A DNA stretch of 64,000 nucleotides from an uncultured Bacteroidales bacterium. Lineage in GTDB: Bacteria > Bacteroidota > Bacteroidia > Bacteroidales > Paludibacteraceae. Numbering within the stretch: position 1 is the first letter of the stretch; the number at the start of each line of letters is the position of its first letter. Below, one piece after another: positions 17,124 to 27,260 of this stretch. The DNA lies in assembly GCA_934728255.1 (NCBI GenBank), contig CAKVEC010000007.1, forward strand, positions 60,750 through 124,749, in the 5' to 3' direction. The notes beneath the pieces were generated by a model. That model saw nothing but the letters and a program-made list of their open reading frames with translations, searched no databases and was not told the origin of the DNA. Made by a program: the position numbers and the translations under genes.

Positions 17124-19256
17124 TTATTTTTCTACATCGGATGAGTCTGCTGCATCAGACGGCTCTTCTACAAACCCCTTACGCTCCAAGAGGTATTTTG
17201 GGTCGGCGGGTTTGCCGCGGAACTCCTGATAGAGTTCGGCTGCATCACGGGTACCACCCTGCTCCAACAAATGGCGGAAGCGGTTAGCCACCTCAGGATT
17301 GAGGATGTCGCCCGTCTCTTCGAAAGCCGCAAAAGCGTCTGCGTCCAAGACTGCCGACCATGTGTAACTATAGTAGCCGGCTTCGTAACCCGTGGTGAAG
17401 ATGTGGTTGTAGAATGTAGAGCGGTAGCGCGTGATAATCTGCGGTATCATATTCATTTTTGCCATTGACTCCGCCTCGAACACATTGACATCAAAGTCAG
17501 CGGTGTCGGTCATCTCGTGGTAGTCCATATCAAGAATAGAAGCACTCAGCAACTCGGTCTCGACAAACCCCTGGTTGAAAGTCTTGGCATTGTTGATTTT
17601 CTGAATCAGCGAGTCGGGCATCACCTCACCGGTCTGATAATGGAAAGCATACGTTTTCATTATCTCGGGGCGGTAGCAGTAGTTCTCCATAAACTGCGAG
17701 GGCAGTTCGACGAAGTCGCGCGGGGTATTGGTGCCGGAGAGACTCTTGTAGGTAGCCTTGGAGAGCAGTCCGTGGAGGGCATGTCCGAACTCGTGGAAGA
17801 GGGTCTCGACATCGTCCATAGAGAGAAGCGACGGATTGCCCTTGGTAGGCTTGTTGAAGTTGCCGACATTGATGATGACAGGGCGATGGTCCACACCCTC
17901 TGCATCCACATACTGGCTTTGGATATTGTTCATCCATGCGCCCGGGCGTTTGCCTGCACGGGGGAAATAGTCGGTGTAGAGGATTCCCACCAGGTTGTCC
18001 TCGGCATCCGTTACTTTGAATACCTCGACCTCGGGATTATAGACAGGCATATCGGTGAGTTGCTCGAAATTGAGCCCGTAGAGGTTATGCGCCAATCCGA
18101 ACACCCCTTTGCGGACGTTGCTCAGTTCAAAATAGGGTTTGAGTTGCTCCTCATCGAGGTCGTATTTCGCTTTGCGGAGTTTCTCGGCATAGTACCACCA
18201 ATCCCACGGCTGCAGTTCCTCACCGGGCAGGTCTTCGTTCATAAGCGTTTGCAGTTCTGCGGCTTCACGCTTGGCAGCATTGAGACTGGGTTCCCAAACG
18301 GATTGGAGGAAAGCGTCCACGGTCTTGGCATCGTGCGCCATGCAGTCGGCGAGGATATAGTCGGCGGGGCAGTCGTAACCGAAGAGGTGCGCTTTCTCGA
18401 CACGCAGTTTCATTGTCTTGACGATGACGGCTTTGTTGTCGTACTCGTTGTCGTGGTTGCCGCGGGTGGTGTATGCCAGCAGCAGTTCGCGGCGCAAGTC
18501 GCGGTTCTCGCAGTACTGCAGAACGGGCGTGAACGAGGTGCGCTTGGGCGTAAAGAGCCATGCATCGGGGCGTCCGGCAGCGGTTGCCTCCTCTTTGGCA
18601 GCGGCTTTCGCGCTCTCGGGCAGCCCTTTGAGTTCGTTCTCATCGGTGATGAAGAGTTGGTAGGCATTGGTCTCGGCTACCACGTTGTTGCCGAATTGCA
18701 GGGAGAGCAAGCCCAACTCGCTGTTGATCTCCTTGAGACGTTCTTTCTGCTCGGGCAGCAGATTGGCACCGTTGAGGGCAAAATGCTTGTAGGTCTCGGT
18801 GAGGAGACGCATCTGCTCGGTGTTCAGCCCGAGTTGCTCACGCTGGTCGTACACAAACTTGATGCGTTGGAACAGGCTGTCGTTGAGCAGGATACCGTCG
18901 CTCAAGTCGGAGAGCATAGGAGTTACTTTCTCGGCGATACGGTTCATCTCGTCGTTGCCGTCAGCCTCCAATACATTGAAGAACACTCCGCTCACTTTCT
19001 CCAGCAGACCACCGCTGCGGTCAAGCGCGACGATGGTATTCTCGAAAGTAGGTTCGGCAGGATTGGACACGATAGCCTCTATCTCGGCTTGGTTCTGGGC
19101 TATAGCCGCCTCGAAAGCGGGCATATAGTGCTCGGTTTTTACCTTGTCGAAAGCGGGAACACCGTAAGGCGTGTTCTGCTCCGACAAAAACGGGTTCTGA
19201 TTGTTACATGCCATAAGCGTGATTGCGGCGATGCCGAATAGAACTGATTTCTTCAT
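17124..19256 (-). CDS. dcp: Peptidyl-dipeptidase Dcp (M3 metallopeptidase) lipoprotein
   Basis: 710 residues, normal for the family. A lipoprotein leader ends LMAC. The zinc motif HEFGHALHG (near residue 486) with a downstream acidic ligand in SQFMENYCYRPE mark an M3A oligopeptidase; Dcp removes C-terminal dipeptides from peptides, here probably in the periplasm. A C-terminal tail of mostly acidic residues (VEEPSDAADSSDVEK) follows the catalytic domain. The start is one base after the AsmA gene stop, so it is probably the last gene of the ileS operon. Confidence 0.94.
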   Translation of the reverse strand: MKKSVLFGIAAITLMACNNQNPFLSEQNTPYGVPAFDKVKTEHYMPAFEAAIAQNQAEIEAIVSNPAEPTFENTIVALDRSGGLLEKVSGVFFNVLEADGNDEMNRIAEKVTPMLSDLSDGILLNDSLFQRIKFVYDQREQLGLNTEQMRLLTETYKHFALNGANLLPEQKERLKEINSELGLLSLQFGNNVVAETNAYQLFITDENELKGLPESAKAAAKEEATAAGRPDAWLFTPKRTSFTPVLQYCENRDLRRELLLAYTTRGNHDNEYDNKAVIVKTMKLRVEKAHLFGYDCPADYILADCMAHDAKTVDAFLQSVWEPSLNAAKREAAELQTLMNEDLPGEELQPWDWWYYAEKLRKAKYDLDEEQLKPYFELSNVRKGVFGLAHNLYGLNFEQLTDMPVYNPEVEVFKVTDAEDNLVGILYTDYFPRAGKRPGAWMNNIQSQYVDAEGVDHRPVIINVGNFNKPTKGNPSLLSMDDVETLFHEFGHALHGLLSKATYKSLSGTNTPRDFVELPSQFMENYCYRPEIMKTYAFHYQTGEVMPDSLIQKINNAKTFNQGFVETELLSASILDMDYHEMTDTADFDVNVFEAESMAKMNMIPQIITRYRSTFYNHIFTTGYEAGYYSYTWSAVLDADAFAAFEETGDILNPEVANRFRHLLEQGGTRDAAELYQEFRGKPADPKYLLERKGFVEEPSDAADSSDVEK

Positions 19257-19257
19257 A

Positions 19258-22200
19258 TTATTGTATTTTTACGTTTTTACGCATGGATTCGCGTATCATC
19301 TTTCTGAGGTTGGCACTCTCTTCATCCACTTTGCCGTGGAAATGCGGCTTGAAATCTTTGGCAAACTTGCACTTCGCCAACTTGATTTTCAGGTCGTCGA
19401 TATTGCCCGATACGTTCACGCCCAAATAGATAGGCGAAAGGACGTTGATGTCGTAGTCAAAAGTCATATCGAGGTTGTGCCGCCCGCCGAGTGCCACCAT
19501 ATAGTTGTCCAGCGAGACGCAGAACGGATAGACATCTATCTCCTTCTTATAGACCGTCAGTTCGGCGGAGATGCTATCCACTTTGTTCTCGGTTTTCTTG
19601 TTGAAAAGCAGCAACTTGGATATTTTGCTGAACGTTGCGTTGTCCATCACGACAAGGTCTTTGCCGAAGATACTGCATGCCCCGCGCAGAGTGGAAGGCT
19701 TCAGTTCATATTTGGCATTGGTGTAGGTCTCCGCCGCAAGATGGAACTCCGCTGCGCCCTTGAACGCACGCAACATCGGCACGACAGAGTCGAGTTGCGG
19801 AATCATATGGATAAGTTCGGCGATGTCGATGTCGAGCATGTGGTAGTCGAAGCCGACATAGATATGGTTGCGGCGCGGAGTGCGGTACATCGCGGTGAGT
19901 TGCAGTTTGGCGGCATTGCAGACAAAACCCATCTCGTCCAGCACGAGTGTGCCGTCTTTGATGTAGAGTTTGCCTTTCAGGTCGTGCGCCACCTCGTTGA
20001 ACACCACCGCCTCTTTGATATGCGTGTTGAGCGCGACATCCACACCGAGCGGCACGAGGAACGGCGAGGCTTCGCCGTTCTCGGCGTTGTTTGCGTACTT
20101 TTCGTTGTTTGTGTTGCTATCTTGTTCTTCGTTCTTTGTTCTTTGTTCTTTGTTTTCAGAAGTCTCCTCGCTGCCCGAGTCGGCAGAGCAGAGTGCCATC
20201 AGTTCGTTGACATCGGTATGGTCGGAGACAAAGTTCAGTTCGCCCTCCAAAGTGCCCTCTTTGCGCAGCCATGCGCCGATGTTCTGCACCTCGCCCGAGA
20301 GGGCAAAGTCGGAGTTGCCAACCCGCACTTGCGACTGTGCGATTTGGAAATCTTTGTTCGAATAGGTGAACGTGATTTGCGGGATATAAACAGGCTTGCC
20401 GATAGCCGCCAAGTGCGCCTCACCCGACTGCAGATCGACATCCAGTTTCGGGTTCCATTGCAAGAGCAGGTTCTCGCCCTGTTTGTTGTAACGTGCTGAC
20501 GCTTTGAGAGACAGCGCTGCCGTCTTCACCTGCACATCATCGCCCATTTTGCCCTCAAGCGCCTTTGTCTGGACAGATGCCTCCAGACGCGGGACGGACT
20601 TGTTGCGCTTGCCGGGGCGGAGGTTCGCCTCCAGCGAAGACTTGGACAGATGTGCCTGTATATCCGTGTAGCAGCCGCGCAGGTCGTCGAACGAGAGGTT
20701 CGCCTGCAAGGTAGGCACTGCCGTAGTATCCTTGGTGTTGTACTCCGCATAGGCAACCAGATGTGGGGCGGCGATGGTTGCCTCCATACTGTCCATTACC
20801 GCGTGCAGAGATGCTGCGGACTGCAGTCCGAGCGTGGCGCAAAGGACAGGACTGCTGCCCAAGATATTGCTTGCCTCAAGTTGCAAATCGGTTTGCCCGA
20901 GTTGTGCTGTCAGTGCATCAATCATCTCGAAATCAACACTTTGCAACGACACTTGTGCCGCCAGCCAACCGACCGACTTATGCGACGGCTTGGGGTTGGG
21001 CAATGTGAATTGCAGGTGCGTATCGGGCAGTTTAGCCAACATACTGTCCATTTGGAAATCCACGCCTTGCAGGCGGATATCGCCGCTGAACTGCCCGCGC
21101 TCCAAACGCATATCCGTCAGGTCGCTTAGGTGTATCTTTGCCCTGACCTTACCCTGACCTTGCCCTGTGGTTAGTATATTCTCCGGCAGGAAATAGGCTA
21201 TATCGGGCAAGTGTAAATCGGCGTTCAGTTCGAGGTCAAGCAACATATCCGCCATCAGTTCCGTAACCTCACCCGAAGCGTCTATTTGGCTGTCTTTGGT
21301 CTTTGCCGTCAGCGAATGGATCTGTACCGCACTCGCCTTGTCGTCGTTGAGGTCGATATGTGCGTCAGCGTCCAATGCCACATCGCGCAGAGTATAAGGC
21401 AATGCAGTATACTTGCCACGCCCGTCCTCAAGCACCACATGTGCATCCACCAACGGCATATGCGACCCACAATACACACCCCGCACATCGGCATCGAGCG
21501 ACACACGCCCGTCCACACTGATGTCGCGGAGCATGTCCGTCACCGAAGCGGGCAAAAGTGCCAATAGCGGCTCTATCTGCCATTCGTGCGCACGCGCGTG
21601 CATATCTAAGGTAATCGAGTCGCCTATGTCAGCCGTGCCATCCAACTGCAAAGCAAACTCATTTACCTGCAATTCGGCTTTGTGCAATGCAAAGTGCATA
21701 TTCTCCAAATCCGCCGAGACAGGCAACGAGACCGCCACCTGCAGGCTGTCCGCATATTGCGTATCGCCGAGCGTGGCACTAACCGCCTCCGATCGGAGGG
21801 TGAGCAACACATCGTCCCAACTGCCGATACAAGCCGCCAAGACGGTGTTTGCCAGCGAAGCGGAGATAGTGTCTTTCTCGTCCACAAATGAGATATACCG
21901 CCCCTCGATACGGGCGGCGTCCACGCTGATTTGCTTGAAAGGCAGCCCCGAAGAAGTGGTATCGGCAGCCGTGGTGTCCGATGAGAGCGCAAATACATCG
22001 AAATTGGTCGTACCATCGGCGGCGATATAGATATTCGATACCGCATCAGGCAAAGATAACTCTTTAACAACCAGATTATTATGTTGCAAAAACTCCATTA
22101 CGTTCACCGTAGCAACCACCTCGGGTGCAGCCAAGAGGGTATCGCTCTGTGCACCCTCCATGGGGTTGATAAGGTATAGTCCGTCCACGCGCAAACCGAA

Positions 22201-22401
22201 CTCGGGGAACGTGGAAAAGAACGTCAAGTCCACCTCGCCCAACGCGTGTTCGCAGGTGATGTACTTGTCCGCCACTTGCCGCACGATAGGTGTCAGCCGT
22301 GCGGGCGTGAATATCAGCCAAATCGCCACGCACACCACAATCAGCAACACCCCGATTATCGCACCGAGCGTGATACCGAATATCTTCCAAAAACGTTTCA
22401 T
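19258..22401 (-). CDS. AsmA-family protein
   Basis: 1,047 residues. One N-terminal membrane helix (GITLGAIIGVLLIVVCVAIWLIF) followed by long beta-rich sequence as in AsmA/TamB-like proteins that span the periplasm and are thought to support lipid transfer to the outer membrane. The opening TPIVRQVADKYI..GEVDLTFFSTFPEFGL is typical of Bacteroidetes AsmA. Residues about 745-775 (NKEQRTKNEEQDSNTNNEK) break the pattern and are encoded by a dispersed AAAGAAC-type repeat, giving a hydrophilic linker. It overlaps the lipoprotein gene upstream by 4 bp and dcp follows by 1 bp. Confidence 0.88.
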   Translation of the reverse strand: MKRFWKIFGITLGAIIGVLLIVVCVAIWLIFTPARLTPIVRQVADKYITCEHALGEVDLTFFSTFPEFGLRVDGLYLINPMEGAQSDTLLAAPEVVATVNVMEFLQHNNLVVKELSLPDAVSNIYIAADGTTNFDVFALSSDTTAADTTSSGLPFKQISVDAARIEGRYISFVDEKDTISASLANTVLAACIGSWDDVLLTLRSEAVSATLGDTQYADSLQVAVSLPVSADLENMHFALHKAELQVNEFALQLDGTADIGDSITLDMHARAHEWQIEPLLALLPASVTDMLRDISVDGRVSLDADVRGVYCGSHMPLVDAHVVLEDGRGKYTALPYTLRDVALDADAHIDLNDDKASAVQIHSLTAKTKDSQIDASGEVTELMADMLLDLELNADLHLPDIAYFLPENILTTGQGQGKVRAKIHLSDLTDMRLERGQFSGDIRLQGVDFQMDSMLAKLPDTHLQFTLPNPKPSHKSVGWLAAQVSLQSVDFEMIDALTAQLGQTDLQLEASNILGSSPVLCATLGLQSAASLHAVMDSMEATIAAPHLVAYAEYNTKDTTAVPTLQANLSFDDLRGCYTDIQAHLSKSSLEANLRPGKRNKSVPRLEASVQTKALEGKMGDDVQVKTAALSLKASARYNKQGENLLLQWNPKLDVDLQSGEAHLAAIGKPVYIPQITFTYSNKDFQIAQSQVRVGNSDFALSGEVQNIGAWLRKEGTLEGELNFVSDHTDVNELMALCSADSGSEETSENKEQRTKNEEQDSNTNNEKYANNAENGEASPFLVPLGVDVALNTHIKEAVVFNEVAHDLKGKLYIKDGTLVLDEMGFVCNAAKLQLTAMYRTPRRNHIYVGFDYHMLDIDIAELIHMIPQLDSVVPMLRAFKGAAEFHLAAETYTNAKYELKPSTLRGACSIFGKDLVVMDNATFSKISKLLLFNKKTENKVDSISAELTVYKKEIDVYPFCVSLDNYMVALGGRHNLDMTFDYDINVLSPIYLGVNVSGNIDDLKIKLAKCKFAKDFKPHFHGKVDEESANLRKMIRESMRKNVKIQ
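20118..20157. repeat. AAAGAAC-type short tandem repeat inside the AsmA gene
   Basis: Imperfect 7-bp repeats (GTTCTTT on this strand) in frame in the AsmA gene. Related runs lie at 35085-35107 and 42845-42863 outside genes. Confidence 0.75.
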
Positions 22402-22814
22402 TTCGCAGCAATCACCTTGGTAAACGAATGCGTTTTCTTGTAATCGTCCTTGTATTGTAATTCGGTGTCTGTCAGTTTGGTAACCGTATAGATCTTCGGT
22501 ATCTCCGCACCGCCGTTATCCATCAGATGTATCTCTGTAAGATCTGCTTTTACCAATTTCCACTTGAACCAACCGTTTCCATAGTCTTTCAAGTCGCTCT
22601 CGGTTACATCCTCCGCCTCGTCCCACTCACGCCCATACGAATAAGTCTCATCGGCGTTCTCCGTGGTGAAACGCACAAAATGCTGTGTGTTATCCTCCTG
22701 CCAAAGTCCTAACAGATCACTTTGCGAGAAAGATACATCAGATGTTCCCATACACGATGCCATCAGCACTCCAATCAATGCCACAATGGCAATACGTAAG
22801 ATATTCTTTTTCAT
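22398..22814 (-). CDS. Small lipoprotein, lipocalin-like
   Basis: 138 residues with lipobox MASC and a mature part beginning with LLGLWQEDNTQHFVRFT, the GxW-type opening of small lipocalin-like Bacteroidetes lipoproteins. Beta strands are suggested by alternating pattern and the tail KTHSFTKVIAAK. The function is unknown. It is placed 7 bp after the ferredoxin gene and overlaps AsmA by 4 bp, so it is co-transcribed with them. Confidence 0.8.
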   Translation of the reverse strand: MKKNILRIAIVALIGVLMASCMGTSDVSFSQSDLLGLWQEDNTQHFVRFTTENADETYSYGREWDEAEDVTESDLKDYGNGWFKWKLVKADLTEIHLMDNGGAEIPKIYTVTKLTDTELQYKDDYKKTHSFTKVIAAK

Positions 22815-22821
22815 AGAATTA

Positions 22822-23619
22822 CTATTTATTTATGCTATTTTCTATATTTGTAGTATTGTACTTTTGGAAAACATATTGCCCATGATGAATGGTCTTATTG
22901 TCGTACTGTATAGCAAATTTCGGACAATGGTGCAAGCAGCGCAGGCACATTGTGCATTGGGGTTTTATCCACTCCGGATGTCTTTTATCCGCCCCCTTGT
23001 CGGCTTTCATTTCAATAGCCTGCACGGGACAACGCTTGGCACACAACCCGCAACCGATACAGGTAGCACCAGCATGCAAATGATATGTTTGACGCTTTTT
23101 CTCATATGTACGATAATACAATCTTGCAATGGGTGCAGGAATAGCACAACGGATATGTTTACCCTGTGTGTGCAATGCTATTTTATGAGCCACTTGTTGC
23201 GTTTCCGCTTTGGCGGATTGTACTTGTTTTGCCACAGATGCTATGTCGGACAAGTCAAAGATAGGTGTCCACACATCCGGCATACGAACGCTGAATTGTG
23301 CATCAAAAGGTCTGCCTATGATACCATTCAGCAATTCATCAGCCTGAACTCCTATCTGTCCCGTAGTGGTGCCATAAGTAACTACCAGAAAGCAATATGT
23401 ATCGGATAGCAATGTACCACAAATGGATTTCAGCCATTCTCTTACTATGTCAGGCAGTCCCCAACAATAAGTAGGTACCACCACCCCGAAGACCTCTCCT
23501 TCCGCTAATTGCAGAGAGGGACAAGCCGTTTCTATAGCAACCGCTCTATCATTTATCGTTTGGGCAATCGTCTCTGCCACATACCGCGAGTTGCCCGTAC
23601 CCGAGAAATAGGCAATCAT
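22822..23619 (-). CDS. EFR1-type flavodoxin/ferredoxin protein
   Basis: 265 residues. The N-terminus is flavodoxin-like (YFSGTGNSRYVAE, FMN-phosphate binding) and the C-terminal half holds two 4Fe-4S motifs, CIGCGLCAKRCP (near residue 192) and CTMCLRCLHHCP (near 230). This is the EFR1 (EF-hand-less flavodoxin-ferredoxin) architecture common in anaerobes; the electron partner is unknown. It starts 3 bp after ileS, so it is expressed with it although functionally unrelated. Confidence 0.9.
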   Translation of the reverse strand: MIAYFSGTGNSRYVAETIAQTINDRAVAIETACPSLQLAEGEVFGVVVPTYCWGLPDIVREWLKSICGTLLSDTYCFLVVTYGTTTGQIGVQADELLNGIIGRPFDAQFSVRMPDVWTPIFDLSDIASVAKQVQSAKAETQQVAHKIALHTQGKHIRCAIPAPIARLYYRTYEKKRQTYHLHAGATCIGCGLCAKRCPVQAIEMKADKGADKRHPEWIKPQCTMCLRCLHHCPKFAIQYDNKTIHHGQYVFQKYNTTNIENSINK

Positions 23620-23622
23620 ACC

Positions 23623-26600
23623 CTATGCTTTCCTAATGTTGATGTTTACCATATAGCCGTCCATATCGAGCACTTGCGGCTCTGCCACCTTGTCCACAAG
23701 CGTAAGCGAGGTGGCGAGGACTTGCGAAGCGATGTAGTCACGGCAGTGCTCCACAGCAGCGGCAATCTCGTCGCGGCGCTCTATCTCTATGGCGATACGG
23801 TCGGTTATCTCCAAGCCCGATGTCTTGCGCAGGTTCTGGATACGGTTGATCAGTTCGCGTGCTATCCCCTCCTCTATCAAGGCGTCGTTGAGTTCGATAT
23901 CGAGGGCGATGGTAAGGATACCATTGTTGGCAACCAACCAGCCTGGCATATCCTCGGTAATGATATCCACATCCTCTGCTACAAGGTCAATATCCAGCAG
24001 TCGGAACGTACCTGCCGCCTCAAACTGCGCAATCTCGTCCTGCGTCATCTTACCGATAGCCGCAGCCAGTTCTTTCATCTTACCGCCCACTTTCTTGCCC
24101 AATACCTTGAAGTTCGGCTTGATTTTCTTCACGAGTCTTACTTCGGAGTTCTCGGCGGTGGTGATAACCAACTCCTTCACGTTCACCTCGCTCTTGATCA
24201 GGTCTTGCACATGGAGCAGGGCTTGCAGCGTCTCTTTGTCGGGCGCGGGGATAACGGCTTTCTGCAACGGCTGACGCACATTTTTCTCGGCACGCTTGCG
24301 CAAACTCAGTATCATCGATGTAGCCTGCTGAGCCAGATACATACTACGTTCCAAATCTTTATTAATCAATGCCTCGTCGGCTTTCGGCCAGTTGCTCAGA
24401 TGCACGGTCTCGTCGGTTAGGTCGCGATAGAGGCGGTCAGCAAAGAACGGTGCATTGGGTGCCATCAGTTGCGCCACGGTCTTCAGACAGGTGTAGAGCG
24501 TGGTATATGCCGCCTGCTTGTCAGCGTTCATCTCCCCGCCCCAGAAACGTTTGCGGTTCAAGCGTACATACCAGTTGCTCAAGTCGTCCTGCACAAAGTC
24601 GGAGATAGCACGTCCTGCCTTGGTGGGTTCGTATGCCTCATAATCGGCGGTAACCTCCTGAATGAGCGAGTTCAGGCGGCTCAAAATCCACTTGTCGATT
24701 TCCGTCAGAACGCCTTGATCACCATTCGGTTGCCACGAATCCACGTTCGCATACAAGGCAAAGAAACCATACGTATTATAGAGCGTGCCGAAGAACTTGC
24801 GGCGCACCTCGTCCACGCCCTCGGGGTCGAACTTGAGGTTGTCCCACGGGCTGGAGTTGGTCAGCATATACCAGCGCACAGGGTCGGCACCGTATTTGTC
24901 GAGCGTTGCAAACGGGTCCACCGCATTGCCCAACCGCTTCGACATCTTGTTTCCGTTCTTATCCAGCACCAATCCGTTGGAAATCACATTCTTGTACGCC
25001 ACTTTGTCCTCTATCATCGTATGGATGGCATGCAGCGTAAAGAACCAACCGCGGGTCTGGTCCACACCCTCGCAGATAAAGTCCGCCGTGCGCGGAGCGT
25101 CCTGGTTCTCAAACGGATAGTGGTTCTGCGCATACGGCATCGCACCCGAATCAAACCATACATCTATCAGGTCGAGTTCGCGCTTCATCGGCTTGCCGCT
25201 TGGCGAGCAGAGAATGATGCCGTCCACATACGGGCGGTGCAGGTCGATCACCGATGGGTCGTAGTTCTCTTTCGAGTAGTCGCCCACAATATGTTTGGGG
25301 TACGGGTTCTCTTTCATAAAGCCCGCTTTGATGGACTTGTCTATCTCCTCGAATAGTTCCTTGATCGACCCGATACATATCTCTTCCTGTCCGTCCTCGG
25401 TGCGCCAGATAGGCAGCGGTGTACCCCAGTAGCGCGAGCGGGAAAGGTTCCAGTCGTTCAGGTTCTCGAGCCACTTGCCGAAACGCCCCGTACCCGTCGA
25501 TTCGGGTTGCCAGTTGATGGTGTTGTTCAGCCGTATCATCTCCTCGCGTGCTTTGGTAGAGCGGATAAACCACGAGTCAAGCGGGTAGTAAAGCACCGGT
25601 TTGTCGGTACGCCAGCAGTGCGGATAGGTATGCACGTGCTTCTCAATGCGGAAGGCTTTGTTCTCGGCTTTCAGCACCATACAGATACTGATGTCGAGGG
25701 TCTCGTCTTTTTCCGTCAGATTGGGGTCGTAAGCGTTCTTCACAAAGCGTCCTGCCCACGGCTTGTATGCCTCTACATCGATATGATTTGCCACAAACGC
25801 ATCGTCCAAATCCTCAAGCAGGAAGAACTTACCCGTCATATCCACCATCGGGCGTTGTTCGCCTTTCTTGGTCAGGAAGACCATACCCGGGATATTCGCT
25901 TTCTTTGCCACAAACGCATCGTCTGCACCGAAAGTCGGCGCAATATGCACAATACCCGTACCGTCCTCAGTCGTTACATAGTCGCCTGCTATCACACGGA
26001 AGGCATCGCCGTCGGGTTTAGCCCACGGGATAAGTTGCTCATATTCTATGCCTACCAGGTCGGTTCCCTTGCCGCGCCAAAGCACCTCGGGAGCCTCGCC
26101 CAACTCTTTGCTGTAGGCAGCCAGACGCGCCTCAGCCAGCAGGTAGAGAGCCGGTATCTTCGTATAGGGGTTCTCTCCGTGCACCACCACATAGTCAATC
26201 TTCGGGCCTACGCAGAGTGCCGTATTGCTCGGCAATGTCCACGGCGTGGTCGTCCATGCAAGAGCATAGAGGGGTGTGCCGTCAGCGTCCCTAAGGTCGT
26301 TAAGGACCTTAAGGTCTTTAATGTCCTTAATCAAGAATTGTGCTGTACACGTTGTATCTTTCACATCACGGTAGCAGCCGGGCTGGTTCAACTCATGCGA
26401 CGACAAACCCGTACCCGCCGCAGGCGAGTAAGGCTGGATGGTATAGCCCTTGTAGAGGTAGCCGTTCTCGTACAGACGCTTGAGCAGATACCACAGGGTC
26501 TCAATATACTTGTTGTCGTAGGTGATATACGGGTTCTCTAAATCCACCCAATACCCCATCTGCTTCGTCAGGTTGGTCCACTCCTTGGTATATTTCATCA

Positions 26601-26973
26601 CCTCGCGGCGACAAGCGGCGTTGTATTCGTCCACACTGATTTTCTTGCCGATGTCCTCTTTGGTGATACCCAGCATCTTCTCCACGCCGAGTTCCACAGG
26701 CAGTCCGTGGGTGTCCCACCCCGCCTTGCGCTGCACCTGATAGCCCTGCATGGTCTTGTAGCGGCAGAAAGTATCTTTGATAGTACGTGCCAGCACATGG
26801 TGGATACCCGGCATACCGTTTGCCGAGGGAGGACCCTCAAAGAACAGGAACTGCGGGTGTCCCTCGCGTGTCGTGATACTCTTGTGGAACAGGTCTTCTT
26901 TCTCCCAGTCTGCCAGCACCTCGCGGCTCAATTCCGGCAAATTCAGTTGTTTGTACTCGTTAAATTTCTTCAT
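23623..26973 (-). CDS. ileS: Isoleucyl-tRNA synthetase
   Basis: 1,116 residues from ATG 26973 (a longer frame to 27033 adds residues without homology). Class I synthetase: the HIGH-equivalent is GMPGIHH (residues 53-59) and the second signature is KMSKRLGN (near 676). The editing CP1 domain (TTPWTLPSNTALCVGP) and a long C-terminal region are present. The GxHH/KMSKR combination and length are those of the long, eukaryote-like IleRS class, which in other bacteria is linked to reduced mupirocin binding; that is inference. The gene has a consensus promoter at 27044-27074 and leads a probable five-gene operon. Confidence 0.97.
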   Translation of the reverse strand: MKKFNEYKQLNLPELSREVLADWEKEDLFHKSITTREGHPQFLFFEGPPSANGMPGIHHVLARTIKDTFCRYKTMQGYQVQRKAGWDTHGLPVELGVEKMLGITKEDIGKKISVDEYNAACRREVMKYTKEWTNLTKQMGYWVDLENPYITYDNKYIETLWYLLKRLYENGYLYKGYTIQPYSPAAGTGLSSHELNQPGCYRDVKDTTCTAQFLIKDIKDLKVLNDLRDADGTPLYALAWTTTPWTLPSNTALCVGPKIDYVVVHGENPYTKIPALYLLAEARLAAYSKELGEAPEVLWRGKGTDLVGIEYEQLIPWAKPDGDAFRVIAGDYVTTEDGTGIVHIAPTFGADDAFVAKKANIPGMVFLTKKGEQRPMVDMTGKFFLLEDLDDAFVANHIDVEAYKPWAGRFVKNAYDPNLTEKDETLDISICMVLKAENKAFRIEKHVHTYPHCWRTDKPVLYYPLDSWFIRSTKAREEMIRLNNTINWQPESTGTGRFGKWLENLNDWNLSRSRYWGTPLPIWRTEDGQEEICIGSIKELFEEIDKSIKAGFMKENPYPKHIVGDYSKENYDPSVIDLHRPYVDGIILCSPSGKPMKRELDLIDVWFDSGAMPYAQNHYPFENQDAPRTADFICEGVDQTRGWFFTLHAIHTMIEDKVAYKNVISNGLVLDKNGNKMSKRLGNAVDPFATLDKYGADPVRWYMLTNSSPWDNLKFDPEGVDEVRRKFFGTLYNTYGFFALYANVDSWQPNGDQGVLTEIDKWILSRLNSLIQEVTADYEAYEPTKAGRAISDFVQDDLSNWYVRLNRKRFWGGEMNADKQAAYTTLYTCLKTVAQLMAPNAPFFADRLYRDLTDETVHLSNWPKADEALINKDLERSMYLAQQATSMILSLRKRAEKNVRQPLQKAVIPAPDKETLQALLHVQDLIKSEVNVKELVITTAENSEVRLVKKIKPNFKVLGKKVGGKMKELAAAIGKMTQDEIAQFEAAGTFRLLDIDLVAEDVDIITEDMPGWLVANNGILTIALDIELNDALIEEGIARELINRIQNLRKTSGLEITDRIAIEIERRDEIAAAVEHCRDYIASQVLATSLTLVDKVAEPQVLDMDGYMVNINIRKA

Positions 26974-27043
26974 ATATCTGTAGGTAAATATCTTATACAA
27001 TGCTAATTTGCACAAATACAATGCTATTTGCACAAATAGCGCA

Positions 27044-27074
27044 CAAAGTTACTACATTTTTCCGATATATGCAA
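27044..27074 (-). promoter_or_regulatory. Promoter for the ileS operon
   Basis: Minus strand TAACTTTG (27044-27051) and TTG (27072-27074) separated by 20 bp. The nearest 11-bp iteron core starts 94 bp upstream of the TTG. Confidence 0.8.
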
Positions 27075-27127
27075 CGCCCGCAAAACAAAAGCAGCAACTT
27101 GCCACCACAGGTATATGTCCTCCTCAA

Positions 27128-27260
27128 AAATATGCACTTTATGCAATTCTTATACATCCTAATACCGATTACGTAGAAAAGACGTAGAAAGGACGTAGAA
27201 AGAATTGGCTTTTATGCATAGGATAAGCCTATTTTTATGCAGTTTATGCAACACATATAA
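27128..27260. repeat. 11-bp iteron element B (CTTTCTACGTC type)
   Basis: Core 27168-27205: three units ACGTAGAAAAG, ACGTAGAAAGG, ACGTAGAAAGA between AATACCGATT and ATTGGC. Flanks carry repeated TGCA/TTTATGCA and GGATAAGCC, matching elements C and E. The region from 26974 to 27516 otherwise holds no gene. Confidence 0.85.

Noticed and set aside
17517..19241. Long plus-strand ORF opposite dcp
   Set aside because: Antisense shadow of a complete M3 peptidase gene.
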